From FEN-299 sp963727765 (lineage in GTDB: Bacteria; Acidobacteriota; Vicinamibacteria; Vicinamibacterales; Fen-181), in assembly GCA_963727765.1 (NCBI GenBank), contig CAVSGZ010000010.1, forward strand, positions 1-64,000: a DNA stretch of 64,000 nt. Direction: 5' to 3'. Positions 49,751 through 57,581 of the stretch are shown piece after piece. The notes below the pieces were generated by a model, which worked only from the letters and a program-made list of their open reading frames with translations, was not told the DNA's origin and searched no databases. Both the position numbers and the translations under genes were made by a program. The first letter of the stretch is position 1. Every line of letters starts with the position of its first letter.

Positions 49751-50086
49751 ATGGGGCGGAGACTGTACGTCGGAAACCTTCCGTACAAGACCACGGACGA
49801 AGACTTGCGAACCCTGTTCGGTCAGGCCGGCGCCGTGGACAACGTCATGGTGATGCGTGACAGCGTGACCGGACGTGCGCGGGGATTCGGCTTCGTCGAG
49901 ATGGTGACCGACGAAGACGCGCAGAAGGCCATCGCCCAGTTCCACCAGTACGCACTCGACGGCCGGGCGCTGGTCGTGAACGAGGCGCGGCCGAAGACGC
50001 CGGGTGGCGGCCGTTCGTTCGGCGGCCGGCCCGAGTACACCGACAGCGGCGATTTCGGCGGCGCGCGTCGCGAACCGCGCTGGTAG
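49751..50086 (+). CDS. RRM-domain RNA-binding protein
   Basis: Glycine-rich RNA-binding protein of 111 residues. RNP2 (RLYVGNLPYKT) and RNP1 (RARGFGFVEM) are canonical, and the tail is Gly/Arg/Ser-rich (GGGRSFGGRPE). Bacterial relatives are often cold-induced. ATG 49751 lies 11 bases after AGGAG; GTG 49739 is an alternative adding four residues. A 200-base leader region precedes it. Confidence 0.93.
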   Translation: MGRRLYVGNLPYKTTDEDLRTLFGQAGAVDNVMVMRDSVTGRARGFGFVEMVTDEDAQKAIAQFHQYALDGRALVVNEARPKTPGGGRSFGGRPEYTDSGDFGGARREPRW

Positions 50087-50197
50087 TCATCCTTCCCGAT
50101 CGGCGGCCGGCGCGTTCAGCCCGGCCGCCTCTCATCGTCCCACCCGCCCCTGCAGGCTAGGTCTGCGTCAGATTCCAACCCCGCCAGTCAGAAGCGC

Positions 50198-51181
50198 TCA
50201 GTTCGTGAACCCCGAGATGAAGTCGATCACGGCCCGCTCGGCCCAGTAGCGGTCGTCCGAGCCGTTGCGGCGCGCGTAGAACCCGCAGTGGCCCCCGTGC
50301 GGCGTGACGACGACACGGACATTCGGGTTGCCGGCGACCGCCGGGACTGCGAACTGCGAGGCGGGTACGAACGGATCGTCCTCCGCCGTGAGGATGAGCG
50401 TAGGAATGCGGATCCGGTCCGCCACACGCAGCGAACTGGCCCGGAAGTAGTAGTTGGCGGCGTTGCCAAAGCCATAGAGCCGCGCGGTGTAGCGCTCGTC
50501 GAACTCGCGGATCGTCCGGATGCCTGGCAGGTAGGCGGGGGAGAAGTGCCATGGGTAGCGCGCGGCCTTCCGCCTGACCCGCCGCTTCAGCGACACGACG
50601 AAATCCCGCTGGTAGAACCAGTTCGATGGCCGCTCGATGGCGGTGATGCAGGCCTCCAGGTCCAGCGTCGGCGAGACGGTCGCCACCGCCTTCAACTGCG
50701 GCGGAGGCGTGTCGCCGAACTCGCCCGCCAGTTTGAGCGCCAGGTTGCCGCCGAGCGAATAGCCGACGACGCCGATCTGGCCGAGATGGTCCCGGTCGAC
50801 GAGGTCTCGAATCACCGCCATCGGGTCCGCCGTCAGGCCCGAGTGATACGAGGCGACCGACAGGTGGTCGGTCCCCCCGCAGTCGCGCTGGTTGAGGCGG
50901 ACGATGTTGAAGCCGGCGGCGAGGGCCTTCTCCGCAATCCCCTGCATGTAGTGGGAGTCGGCCGAGCCCTCGAGCCCGTGCAGCAACAGCAGCGTCGGCC
51001 TTGACGCTCGCGGCTCGAGCCAGTGGCATTTCGCCATCACGCGCGTGTCCGGCGCGACGTCGAACAGCCTGATCTCCGGTCCGGGCAGCCGCGGGAACCG
51101 CCGGGGCGCAGCCCACGTGAAGACCGTCATGCCGTGGCCGCTGGCGAGCCAGCGGGGAGGCTCGTATGGCTCAAGTGACAT
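50198..51181 (-). CDS. YheT-family alpha/beta hydrolase
   Basis: Predicted esterase-like hydrolase of 327 residues. The family pattern is clear: LLLHGLEGSADSHYMQGIAE, then FNIVRLNQRDCGGTD, nucleophile Ser in VVGYSLGGNLALK, Asp in LTAEDDPFVP and His in PHGGHCGFYAR. The physiological substrate is unknown. It stands alone between the RRM gene and a mirrored heptad element. Confidence 0.93.
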   Translation of the reverse strand: MSLEPYEPPRWLASGHGMTVFTWAAPRRFPRLPGPEIRLFDVAPDTRVMAKCHWLEPRASRPTLLLLHGLEGSADSHYMQGIAEKALAAGFNIVRLNQRDCGGTDHLSVASYHSGLTADPMAVIRDLVDRDHLGQIGVVGYSLGGNLALKLAGEFGDTPPPQLKAVATVSPTLDLEACITAIERPSNWFYQRDFVVSLKRRVRRKAARYPWHFSPAYLPGIRTIREFDERYTARLYGFGNAANYYFRASSLRVADRIRIPTLILTAEDDPFVPASQFAVPAVAGNPNVRVVVTPHGGHCGFYARRNGSDDRYWAERAVIDFISGFTN

Positions 51182-51184
51182 AGA

Positions 51185-51251
51185 GGCTCATGGCTTAGGA
51201 CTCAGGGCTCAGGCTGCCCTGAGCCTTGAGCCTTGAGTCCTGAGCCTTCTT
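51185..51251. repeat. mirrored heptad-repeat hairpin, best example
   Basis: Forward units ggctcat, ggcttag, gactcag, ggctcag (51185-51212), a four-base loop, then inverted units ccctgag, ccttgag, ccttgag, tcctgag (51217-51244), and CCTTCTT. The arms match at 22 of 28 positions. It could form a 28-bp stem immediately upstream of the minus-strand hydrolase start. Confidence 0.8.
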
Positions 51252-51282
51252 CTCAGTAGACTACGCTCGCTCTTCCCTTGGC

Positions 51283-51408
51283 AACGAGAAGCTGGTGCGG
51301 CAGCTGCGGCCGAAGATGTGGACGTGTCATGACGATCCGGCGACGTACAAGACGTACCTCGAATAGCTGGGGATTCCGTACCCGCCGCCCGAAGCGGTGA
51401 CGCACTGA
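51283..51408 (+). pseudogene. degraded gene fragment with an in-frame stop
   Basis: The translation reads NEKLVRQLRPKMWTCHDDP, then TYKTYLE, a TAG at 51364, LGIPYPPPEAVTH and a stop at 51406. The protein-like composition on both sides of the TAG suggests the worn 3' end of a gene. I do not recognise the family. Confidence 0.35.
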
Positions 51409-51435
51409 GGATCCCGGCAGAGACGAGCAACGACC

Positions 51436-53277
51436 ATGTCCGACACAGTGCCGGCTGACACGGGCGCCCGGGCAATCGGCGGCGAGGGCCGCCGGCTGAC
51501 GCTTGCCGAGCAGGAACTGGTTGGCAGCCTCGGGTGGCTGGTGGCGATGCGGTGGGTGGCCGGCCTCGGGGTCCTGCTGTCCGCGTTGCTCGCGGAGAAG
51601 ATCCTGGGGTTGCCAGTCCCGGGAGTCTCGCTTGGCGCTGTCGGGGTCTTCATCCTGGTCTACAACGGCGGCTTGCGCTGGTGGCTCGGGCGGTTCGGGA
51701 CGTCGGTCCCCGACTCCCCGCTCGACTACACCCGCTTCGCCCGGGCTCAGATCGGCCTCGACTGGCTCGCGATGACCGCGCTGACCTCGCTCTCGGGGGG
51801 CATCGAGAGCCCGGTCATCATCTTCTTCCTGTTCCATATCTCGATTGCGTCGCTGCTGCTGCCGCACGCCAAGGTCTACCTGCAGGTGGCGCTCGCGCCG
51901 GCGCTGGTCGCGCTCGTCACGGCGCTCGAGTACGCGGGCATCCTGCCGCACGTGTCGCTCTACGGCGCGTCGCGCTACAGGAACCCGGTCTTCATCGCCA
52001 GCGTGCTGTGCTTCTTCACGGCCGCCTGTTACATGCTGGCCTATTTCTGCGTGAGGATCGCGGTGCGGCTGCGGCGGCGCGAACAGGAAATCGGCGGGCT
52101 GTACGAGAGCGTGCGAGACGCGACGGCCTCGCTCGATCTGCAGACGGTGCTCGACCGGCTGGTCGAGTCGGCGACGCGCGTGCTCGACTGCAAGGGGGCC
52201 GCGATCCGCCTGCTCGACCCCGAGCGCAGGCAAGTGGAGTTCGCCGCGACCTACGGCCTCAGCGAAGAGTACCTGGGGCGGGTGCCGCAGGAGTACACCC
52301 GGTCCCGCCTCGACCAGGCCACGCTGGCCGGCGAACCGCTGTTCGTCCGGGACGCCACCGCGGACCCCCGCGTGTGGAACCGGAACCGCGTGCGGGAGGA
52401 AGGGATCGAGTCGATGCTGTCGGTGCCGCTGTCGGGGAAGGGCGGGCCGCTCGGCGTGCTGCGCGCGTACGGCGGCGAGGGGCACAAGTTCAGCGACGAG
52501 GACGCCGCCTTCCTCGAGCTGGTGGCCGCGCACGGCGTCGTCGCCATCGAGAACGCGCAGGCCTACAAGATGCTCGAGGAGATGGACCGCGAGAAGTCGC
52601 GGTTCGTGCGGGCCGCGACACACGAGCTGCGCTCGCCGATCAACGTGACCGAGAGCCTGCTGACGGCGCTGGCCACCGGGTACGTGGGCGAGCTGTCGCC
52701 CGAGCACGTCGAGGTCGTCAACCGGGCGATCAGGCGCGTCCAGGCGCTCAAGTCGCTCGTCAACGATCTGCTCGATCTGGCGGCGGGGAAGGCGCTGGCC
52801 AAGCCCACCGAGCGCCGCCGCGTGCCGCTGGGCGCGCTGGCCGGCGAGGTGTGCGAGCGATTCCAGCCGAGGGCTGCCGGCAAGGGCCTCGAGCTGACGA
52901 CCGACCTGCCCGCGGCGCCGCTCGAGGTGCTGGCCGACCCGGTTGACATCGACCGGATCGTGACCAACCTGGTCAGCAATGCCGTGAAGTACACTCTCGC
53001 CGGCCGCGTCACCGTCTCTCTGTCGCAGGAGGAAACCTCCGCCAGGCTGGCCGTGGCCGACACGGGGATCGGCATCCCCGCCGAGAGCCTTCCGAACCTG
53101 TTCCAGGAGTTCTACCGGGCCAAGAACGCCAAGGCGATCGACGAGGCCGGTACCGGTCTGGGCCTCACCATCGTCCGGGACCTGGTCGACCGCTACGGCG
53201 GGCGGGTCAGCGTGCACAGCCGGGAAGGCGAGGGGACGACGTTCACGGTGATGCTGCCGCTTGCGCCGGCAGCCTGA
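51436..53277 (+). CDS. membrane histidine kinase with GAF domain
   Basis: Sensor kinase of 613 residues. Five or six N-terminal membrane helices (about residues 35-215, e.g. VSLGAVGVFILVYNG, VIIFFLFHISIASLLLP) form the sensor. A GAF domain lies at about 220-380 (RVLDCKGAAIRLLDPE). The HisKA phospho-site is ATHELRSPINVTESLL, followed by the ATPase boxes LVSNAVKYTL, VADTGIGIP and GTGLGLTIVRDLVDRYGG. A single-domain response regulator follows after 197 bases, then the hydrogenase genes. Control of hydrogenase expression or activity is inferred from this order only. Confidence 0.93.
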   Translation: MSDTVPADTGARAIGGEGRRLTLAEQELVGSLGWLVAMRWVAGLGVLLSALLAEKILGLPVPGVSLGAVGVFILVYNGGLRWWLGRFGTSVPDSPLDYTRFARAQIGLDWLAMTALTSLSGGIESPVIIFFLFHISIASLLLPHAKVYLQVALAPALVALVTALEYAGILPHVSLYGASRYRNPVFIASVLCFFTAACYMLAYFCVRIAVRLRRREQEIGGLYESVRDATASLDLQTVLDRLVESATRVLDCKGAAIRLLDPERRQVEFAATYGLSEEYLGRVPQEYTRSRLDQATLAGEPLFVRDATADPRVWNRNRVREEGIESMLSVPLSGKGGPLGVLRAYGGEGHKFSDEDAAFLELVAAHGVVAIENAQAYKMLEEMDREKSRFVRAATHELRSPINVTESLLTALATGYVGELSPEHVEVVNRAIRRVQALKSLVNDLLDLAAGKALAKPTERRRVPLGALAGEVCERFQPRAAGKGLELTTDLPAAPLEVLADPVDIDRIVTNLVSNAVKYTLAGRVTVSLSQEETSARLAVADTGIGIPAESLPNLFQEFYRAKNAKAIDEAGTGLGLTIVRDLVDRYGGRVSVHSREGEGTTFTVMLPLAPAA

Positions 53278-53474
53278 GTTGCGCCACGGCCCCAGAAGCA
53301 GATAGAATTATTAGCTGTGACGCGCGGCACAGCCGATTGTGCCAAGTGTCACAAGCCCCGCCAGTAGCCTCCACGTCGGCGTTGCGTACCCGCCGATTGC
53401 CTGCGGTCGTGTCTTCCTGAGCCGGGAGAGTGCGCCCCGGCGTGCCGAATCCGACCTGAGAGAGGGACGACGTC

Positions 53475-53849
53475 ATGGCCAAGATTCTGATCGTGGACGA
53501 CGACCCGGACATCACCTTCACCACGTCGCTGTTCCTGAAGAAGGCGCAGCACGAGGTGCTGACGGCGTCCAACCGCGCCGACGGCATGCAGGCCATCGAG
53601 GAGGGCAACCCGGACCTGATCATCCTCGACGTCATGATGGAGCAGGCCGACGACGGAATCGCCATGGCGCAGGAGCTGCGCCGGCAGGGGTGCGAGACGC
53701 CGATCCTGATGCTGACGAGCGTCGGCCGGGTGACCGGCTTCAAGTACGACGAGGACCGGGAGCTGGTGCCGGTCGACGCCTTCTTCGAGAAGCCGATCCA
53801 GCCGGATCTGCTCATCGCGAAGGTCAACGAGTTGCTCGCCAACAAGTGA
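53475..53849 (+). CDS. single-domain response regulator
   Basis: Receiver-only protein of 124 residues without an output domain. The phospho-acceptor Asp is in DLIILDVMM, the acidic pair in LIVDDDPD, the conserved Thr/Ser in ILMLTSVG and the Lys in FFEKPIQPD. It lies between the histidine kinase and hydC, only seven bases before the latter, so it is the first gene of the hydrogenase operon or is cotranscribed with it. With no DNA-binding part it would act by protein contact or as a phosphorelay shuttle. Confidence 0.93.
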   Translation: MAKILIVDDDPDITFTTSLFLKKAQHEVLTASNRADGMQAIEEGNPDLIILDVMMEQADDGIAMAQELRRQGCETPILMLTSVGRVTGFKYDEDRELVPVDAFFEKPIQPDLLIAKVNELLANK

Positions 53850-53856
53850 CAGGGGG

Positions 53857-54375
53857 ATGACGATGCTAGTAGGGCAGCAGCAACGACTGCAGGACGACAT
53901 CCGCGGGCTGGTGGCCGAGCACGGGCGCGACCGCAGCTCGTTGATCCCGGTGCTGCAGGAGCTGCAGAGACGACACACGACGATTTCCGACTTCGCGATG
54001 CAGGTGCTGGCCGACGAGCTGGGCATCCATCCCGCCGAGGTGTACGGCGTCACGTCCTTCTACGCGTTCCTGAGGCAGCCGACGCGCGGGCAGTTCGTCT
54101 TCCGGCTCTGCCGGACCATCTCCTGCGACCTGGCCGGCAAGTCGCGCGTCGCGCGGCAACTCGAGAACGACCTCGGGATCAGCTTCGGCGAGACCACCGA
54201 GGACGGGCGGTTCGGGCTCGAGTGGGCGAACTGCCTGGGGATGTGCGACCAGGGGCCGGCGCTGCTCGTCAACGAACGCGTCTACACGCAGGTGACGCCC
54301 GAGCAGGTGCACCAGATCATCGACGAGTGCAAGCGCACCTTCGGCGCGCACGCGCGCCAGGCCGCGCACTCCTAG
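53857..54375 (+). CDS. hydC: [FeFe]-hydrogenase subunit HydC (NuoE-like)
   Basis: Thioredoxin-fold [2Fe-2S] electron carrier of NAD-linked hydrogenases, 172 residues. The NuoE features are LIPVLQELQRRHTTISDFAMQVLADEL, VYGVTSFYAFL, and four cluster cysteines: two in LCRTISCDL and two in NCLGMCDQGP. Its place in front of hydB and hydA without complex I membrane genes marks it as hydrogenase HydC rather than respiratory NuoE. GGGGG precedes ATG 53857. Confidence 0.92.
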   Translation: MTMLVGQQQRLQDDIRGLVAEHGRDRSSLIPVLQELQRRHTTISDFAMQVLADELGIHPAEVYGVTSFYAFLRQPTRGQFVFRLCRTISCDLAGKSRVARQLENDLGISFGETTEDGRFGLEWANCLGMCDQGPALLVNERVYTQVTPEQVHQIIDECKRTFGAHARQAAHS

Positions 54376-54392
54376 ACGAAGGGCAGGATGGG

Positions 54393-55595
54393 ATGATTAC
54401 GGTCAACAGCAAGAAGACGCCGTTCACCTTCGACAGCATCGAGCCCGAGTCGGGCCTGCGCGCCGCGCTGGGCATGGGCCGCTCGGACATCATCAGCGAG
54501 ATCAGCGCGTGCAACCTCCGCGGGCGCGGCGGCGCGGGCTTTCCGACCGGCACGAAGTGGAACCTGGCGGCGGCGGCCAGGCCCAAGCCCGGCGGCGCGA
54601 AGTACGTCGTCTGCAACGCCGACGAGGGAGAGCCGGGCACGTTCAAGGACCGGGTGCTCCTCTCCGACCACGCCGACATGGTCTTCGAGGGGATGACGAT
54701 CGGCGCCCGCGCGATCGGCGCGACGCACGGGATCGTCTACCTGCGCAGCGAGTACGTCTACCTCCGGCCGCACCTCGAGGAGGTGCTCGCGCGGCGCCGG
54801 CAGGCCAACCTGCTCGGCCAGGACATCGGGGGCATCGCCGGCTTCACGTTCGACATTCATATCCACATGGGCGCCGGCGCCTATGTCTGCGGCGAGGAAA
54901 CCGCGCTCATCGAATCGCTCGAAGGCTACCGCGGCGAGCCGCGCAACCGCCCGCCGTACCCGGTCGACACCGGCTTCGAAGGCCAGCCGACCGTCGTCAA
55001 CAACGTCGAGACGTTCGCCTGGGTCGTGTGCATCCTCGCCCGGAGCGCGAGCTGGTTCAAGGCGATCGGCACCAAGACCTCGACCGGCTACAAGCTGCTC
55101 AGCGTGTCGGGCGACTGCCGCGAACCCGGGGTCTACGAGATTCCGCTCGGCATCACCGTCGCGGACCTGTTGCAGAAGGTCGGCGGCGAGGGCGCCAAGG
55201 GGGTGCAGGTCGGCGGGGCGTCGGGCTCCTGCGTGCCCGCGTCGGAATTCGGCCGGCGCATCGCGTTCGAGGACATCCCGACCGGCGGCTCGATCATCGT
55301 CTTCGGGCCGGGGCGCGACATGCTGGAGGTCGCGCGCAACTTCATGGAGTTCTTCGTCGAGGAGTCGTGCGGTCAGTGCACCCCGTGCCGGGCCGGCAAC
55401 ACGAAGCTGCTCGAGGGCGTCGAGATGCTGGAGCGCGGCGAATGCTCGATGAGCTACCTCCAGGAGCTGCTCGCGCTCAGCGAGACCATGCAGCTCGCCT
55501 CCAAGTGCGGGCTCGGGCAGTCGAGCTCGAACGCGTTCGTCTCGATCGTGAAGAACTTCAAGGACGAGATCATGGGCCGCACGCTGGTCCACTGA
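54393..55595 (+). CDS. hydB: [FeFe]-hydrogenase subunit HydB (NuoF-like, short form)
   Basis: FMN- and NAD(H)-binding diaphorase subunit, 400 residues. Motifs: LRGRGGAGFPTGTKW (NADH/FMN site), VCNADEGEPGTFKDR, GAGAYVCGEETALIESLEG, and the [4Fe-4S] ligands ESCGQCTPCRAGN with a later Cys in ASKCGLGQSS. The N-terminal [2Fe-2S] and C-terminal ferredoxin extensions seen in Thermotoga HydB are absent, so it is NuoF-sized. This changes the possible electron path and leaves bifurcation an open question. ATG 54393 fits homologues; it follows hydC by 17 bases. Confidence 0.92.
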   Translation: MITVNSKKTPFTFDSIEPESGLRAALGMGRSDIISEISACNLRGRGGAGFPTGTKWNLAAAARPKPGGAKYVVCNADEGEPGTFKDRVLLSDHADMVFEGMTIGARAIGATHGIVYLRSEYVYLRPHLEEVLARRRQANLLGQDIGGIAGFTFDIHIHMGAGAYVCGEETALIESLEGYRGEPRNRPPYPVDTGFEGQPTVVNNVETFAWVVCILARSASWFKAIGTKTSTGYKLLSVSGDCREPGVYEIPLGITVADLLQKVGGEGAKGVQVGGASGSCVPASEFGRRIAFEDIPTGGSIIVFGPGRDMLEVARNFMEFFVEESCGQCTPCRAGNTKLLEGVEMLERGECSMSYLQELLALSETMQLASKCGLGQSSSNAFVSIVKNFKDEIMGRTLVH

Positions 55596-55610
55596 GGATG
55601 AGAGCGAATC

Positions 55611-57548
55611 ATGAGCGCTGATATCAAGCATGAACCCGGTCCGTCGCGTGCGCCCGTCAGCCAGGCCCCGCAGAAGGCGTCTCCCAGCGGGGGCGAGGCC
55701 GTCGGCTACATCGGCGGACTGGTCTCGGTGACCATCGACGGCAAGGACCACAAGGTGCCGCTCGGCACCACCATCATCGAGGCAGCCAGGCAGCTCGGCA
55801 TCCGCATCCCGACGCTCTGCCACCACCCGGATCTCTGCGTGGCCGGGGTCTGCCGGGTGTGCGTGGTCGAGGTCGAGAACCAGCGGACGCTGCAGGCGTC
55901 GTGCGCCTTCCCGATCACCGCGCCCATCAAGGTCCACACCCACACGGCCAAGGTGCGCCAGGCCCGCCGCCATGTGATCGACCTGCTGCTGTCGACCCAC
56001 TACGGCGAGTGCTACAGCTGCAAGCGCAACAACAACTGCGAGCTGCAGGCGCTGGCCAACGAGTACGGCGTCGACTTCTATCGCTTCGGCCACGTCAAGC
56101 AGTCGCGGTTCCCCGTCGACCACTCGAGCTACTCGGTCGTCCGCGACATGGACAAGTGCGTCCTCTGCCGCCGGTGCGTCCGCACGTGTATCGACGTGCA
56201 GGAGGTCGGCGTCCTCGAGGCGGTCGGGCGCGGCGACCAGACGCGGATCTCGACCTACCTCGACAAGCCGCTCGGCGAGGTGGTGTGCATCAACTGCGGA
56301 CAGTGCATCAACCGCTGCCCGACCGGCGCCCTCCACGCCAACGACTCGTCCGACGAGGTCTGGCGCGCGATCGACGACCCGAAGAAACACGTCGTGATCC
56401 AGACCGCGCCCAGCCCGCGGGCCGGGATCGGCGAGTGCTTCGGCCTCGCGCCGGGCACGCCGATGACCTACCAGATGAACACCGCGCTCAGGCTGTGCGG
56501 CTTCGACAAGGTGTTCGACACCAACTTCACCGCCGACCTGACGATCCTCGAGGAGGGGACCGAGCTGCTGCTGCGGCTGCACAAGGCGCTGGCGACCAAG
56601 GAGCCGGTCGCGCTGCCGCAGTTCACGAGCTGCTCGCCGGGCTGGGTGAAGTACCTGGAGCACTTCTACCCCGAGTACATCCCGAACCTGTCGTCGGCCA
56701 AGAGCCCGCAGCAGATGTTCGGCGCGGTGATCAAAACCTACTACGCGACGCTGAACGGCCTCGACCCGAAGGACATCGTCACCGTCGCGCTGATGCCGTG
56801 TTCGGCGAAGAAGTTCGAGTGCAACCGGCCGGAGATGGATGCCAGCGGCTTCAAGGACGTCGACTACGGCCTGACGACGCGCGAGCTGGCGCAGATGATC
56901 AAGGAGGCGGGGATCAACCTGCCCGACATGCCGAAGGGCGCCTTCGACGATCCGTTCGGCGACAGGACAGGGTCGGGCGTGATCTTCGGCGCCACCGGCG
57001 GGGTCATGGAGGCGGCGCTGCGCACGGTGCTGGAGCTGGTGACTGGCCAGCAGATCGAGAACCTCTTCGAGAACGCGAACATCGCGCCGGTGAGGGGCTT
57101 CGACGGCGTGCGCTACGTCGAGCTGCCGGTGCCGGCCGTTGCGGCGGAGGTGGAGCCGATCGTGAGGCACCTCATTCCGAGTTGGGACTTCCTGAAGGGG
57201 GCCACGCTGAAAGTGGCCGTCGCCCACGGGACCGCGAACGCCAAGAAGGTGATGGAGAACATCAAGGCCGGCGGCCAGTTCGCCCAGTGCCACTTCATCG
57301 AGTTCATGGGGTGCCCGGGCGGATGTCTCGGCGGCGGCGGCCAGCCGATCCCGACCTCGCCCGAGATCCGGGCGGCCCGCGCACGGGCGATCTACGAGGA
57401 GGATGCCGCCAGCGAGGTGCGCAAGTCCCACGAGAACCCGGCGGTGCTGAGGCTCTACCGCGAGTTCCTGACCGACGGTCCGTGCGGCCACGTGTCGCAC
57501 AGGCTGCTGCACACCCACTACACGCCCAGGGGGAAGTTCATCGGGTAA
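55611..57548 (+). CDS. hydA: [FeFe]-hydrogenase catalytic subunit HydA
   Basis: Cytoplasmic H2-forming or H2-using subunit of 645 residues. The cofactor chain is complete: [2Fe-2S] (Cys70, 81, 84, 98), His-ligated [4Fe-4S] (His130, Cys134, 137, 143), and two ferredoxin clusters (Cys183/186/189/193 and 226/229/232/236). The H-cluster motifs are L1 TSCSPGW (339-345), L2 MPCSAKKFE (395-403) and L3 EFMGCPGGC (564-572). L1 has Ser342 where the textbook TSCCP motif has the [4Fe-4S] ligand Cys. This is an M3-like layout with a 30-residue Pro/Ser N-terminal extension. It is the third gene of hydCBA; HydF begins 6.4 kb downstream. Confidence 0.95.
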   Translation: MSADIKHEPGPSRAPVSQAPQKASPSGGEAVGYIGGLVSVTIDGKDHKVPLGTTIIEAARQLGIRIPTLCHHPDLCVAGVCRVCVVEVENQRTLQASCAFPITAPIKVHTHTAKVRQARRHVIDLLLSTHYGECYSCKRNNNCELQALANEYGVDFYRFGHVKQSRFPVDHSSYSVVRDMDKCVLCRRCVRTCIDVQEVGVLEAVGRGDQTRISTYLDKPLGEVVCINCGQCINRCPTGALHANDSSDEVWRAIDDPKKHVVIQTAPSPRAGIGECFGLAPGTPMTYQMNTALRLCGFDKVFDTNFTADLTILEEGTELLLRLHKALATKEPVALPQFTSCSPGWVKYLEHFYPEYIPNLSSAKSPQQMFGAVIKTYYATLNGLDPKDIVTVALMPCSAKKFECNRPEMDASGFKDVDYGLTTRELAQMIKEAGINLPDMPKGAFDDPFGDRTGSGVIFGATGGVMEAALRTVLELVTGQQIENLFENANIAPVRGFDGVRYVELPVPAVAAEVEPIVRHLIPSWDFLKGATLKVAVAHGTANAKKVMENIKAGGQFAQCHFIEFMGCPGGCLGGGGQPIPTSPEIRAARARAIYEEDAASEVRKSHENPAVLRLYREFLTDGPCGHVSHRLLHTHYTPRGKFIG

Positions 57549-57553
57549 CGGCA

Positions 57554-57581
57554 GGATTCGGGAGTCAGGATTCGGGATTCA
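57554..57581 (+). repeat. heptad repeat, GGATTCR type, behind hydA
   Basis: Four units (ggattcg, ggagtca, ggattcg, ggattca) start six bases after the hydA stop. Confidence 0.75.

Noticed and set aside
53310..53360. Possible sigma-54 promoter (GGCAC...TTG) upstream of the response regulator gene
   Set aside because: The GG-N10-GC spacing does not hold, so I do not call it.
53857..55595. NuoE/NuoF-like genes as part of respiratory complex I
   Set aside because: No other nuo genes follow; the next gene is an [FeFe]-hydrogenase catalytic subunit, so HydC/HydB is the better reading.
55611..57548. HydA as a sensory (HydS-type) hydrogenase
   Set aside because: It lacks a PAS or other signalling domain, retains the proton-relay Cys in L1 and is encoded with diaphorase subunits.
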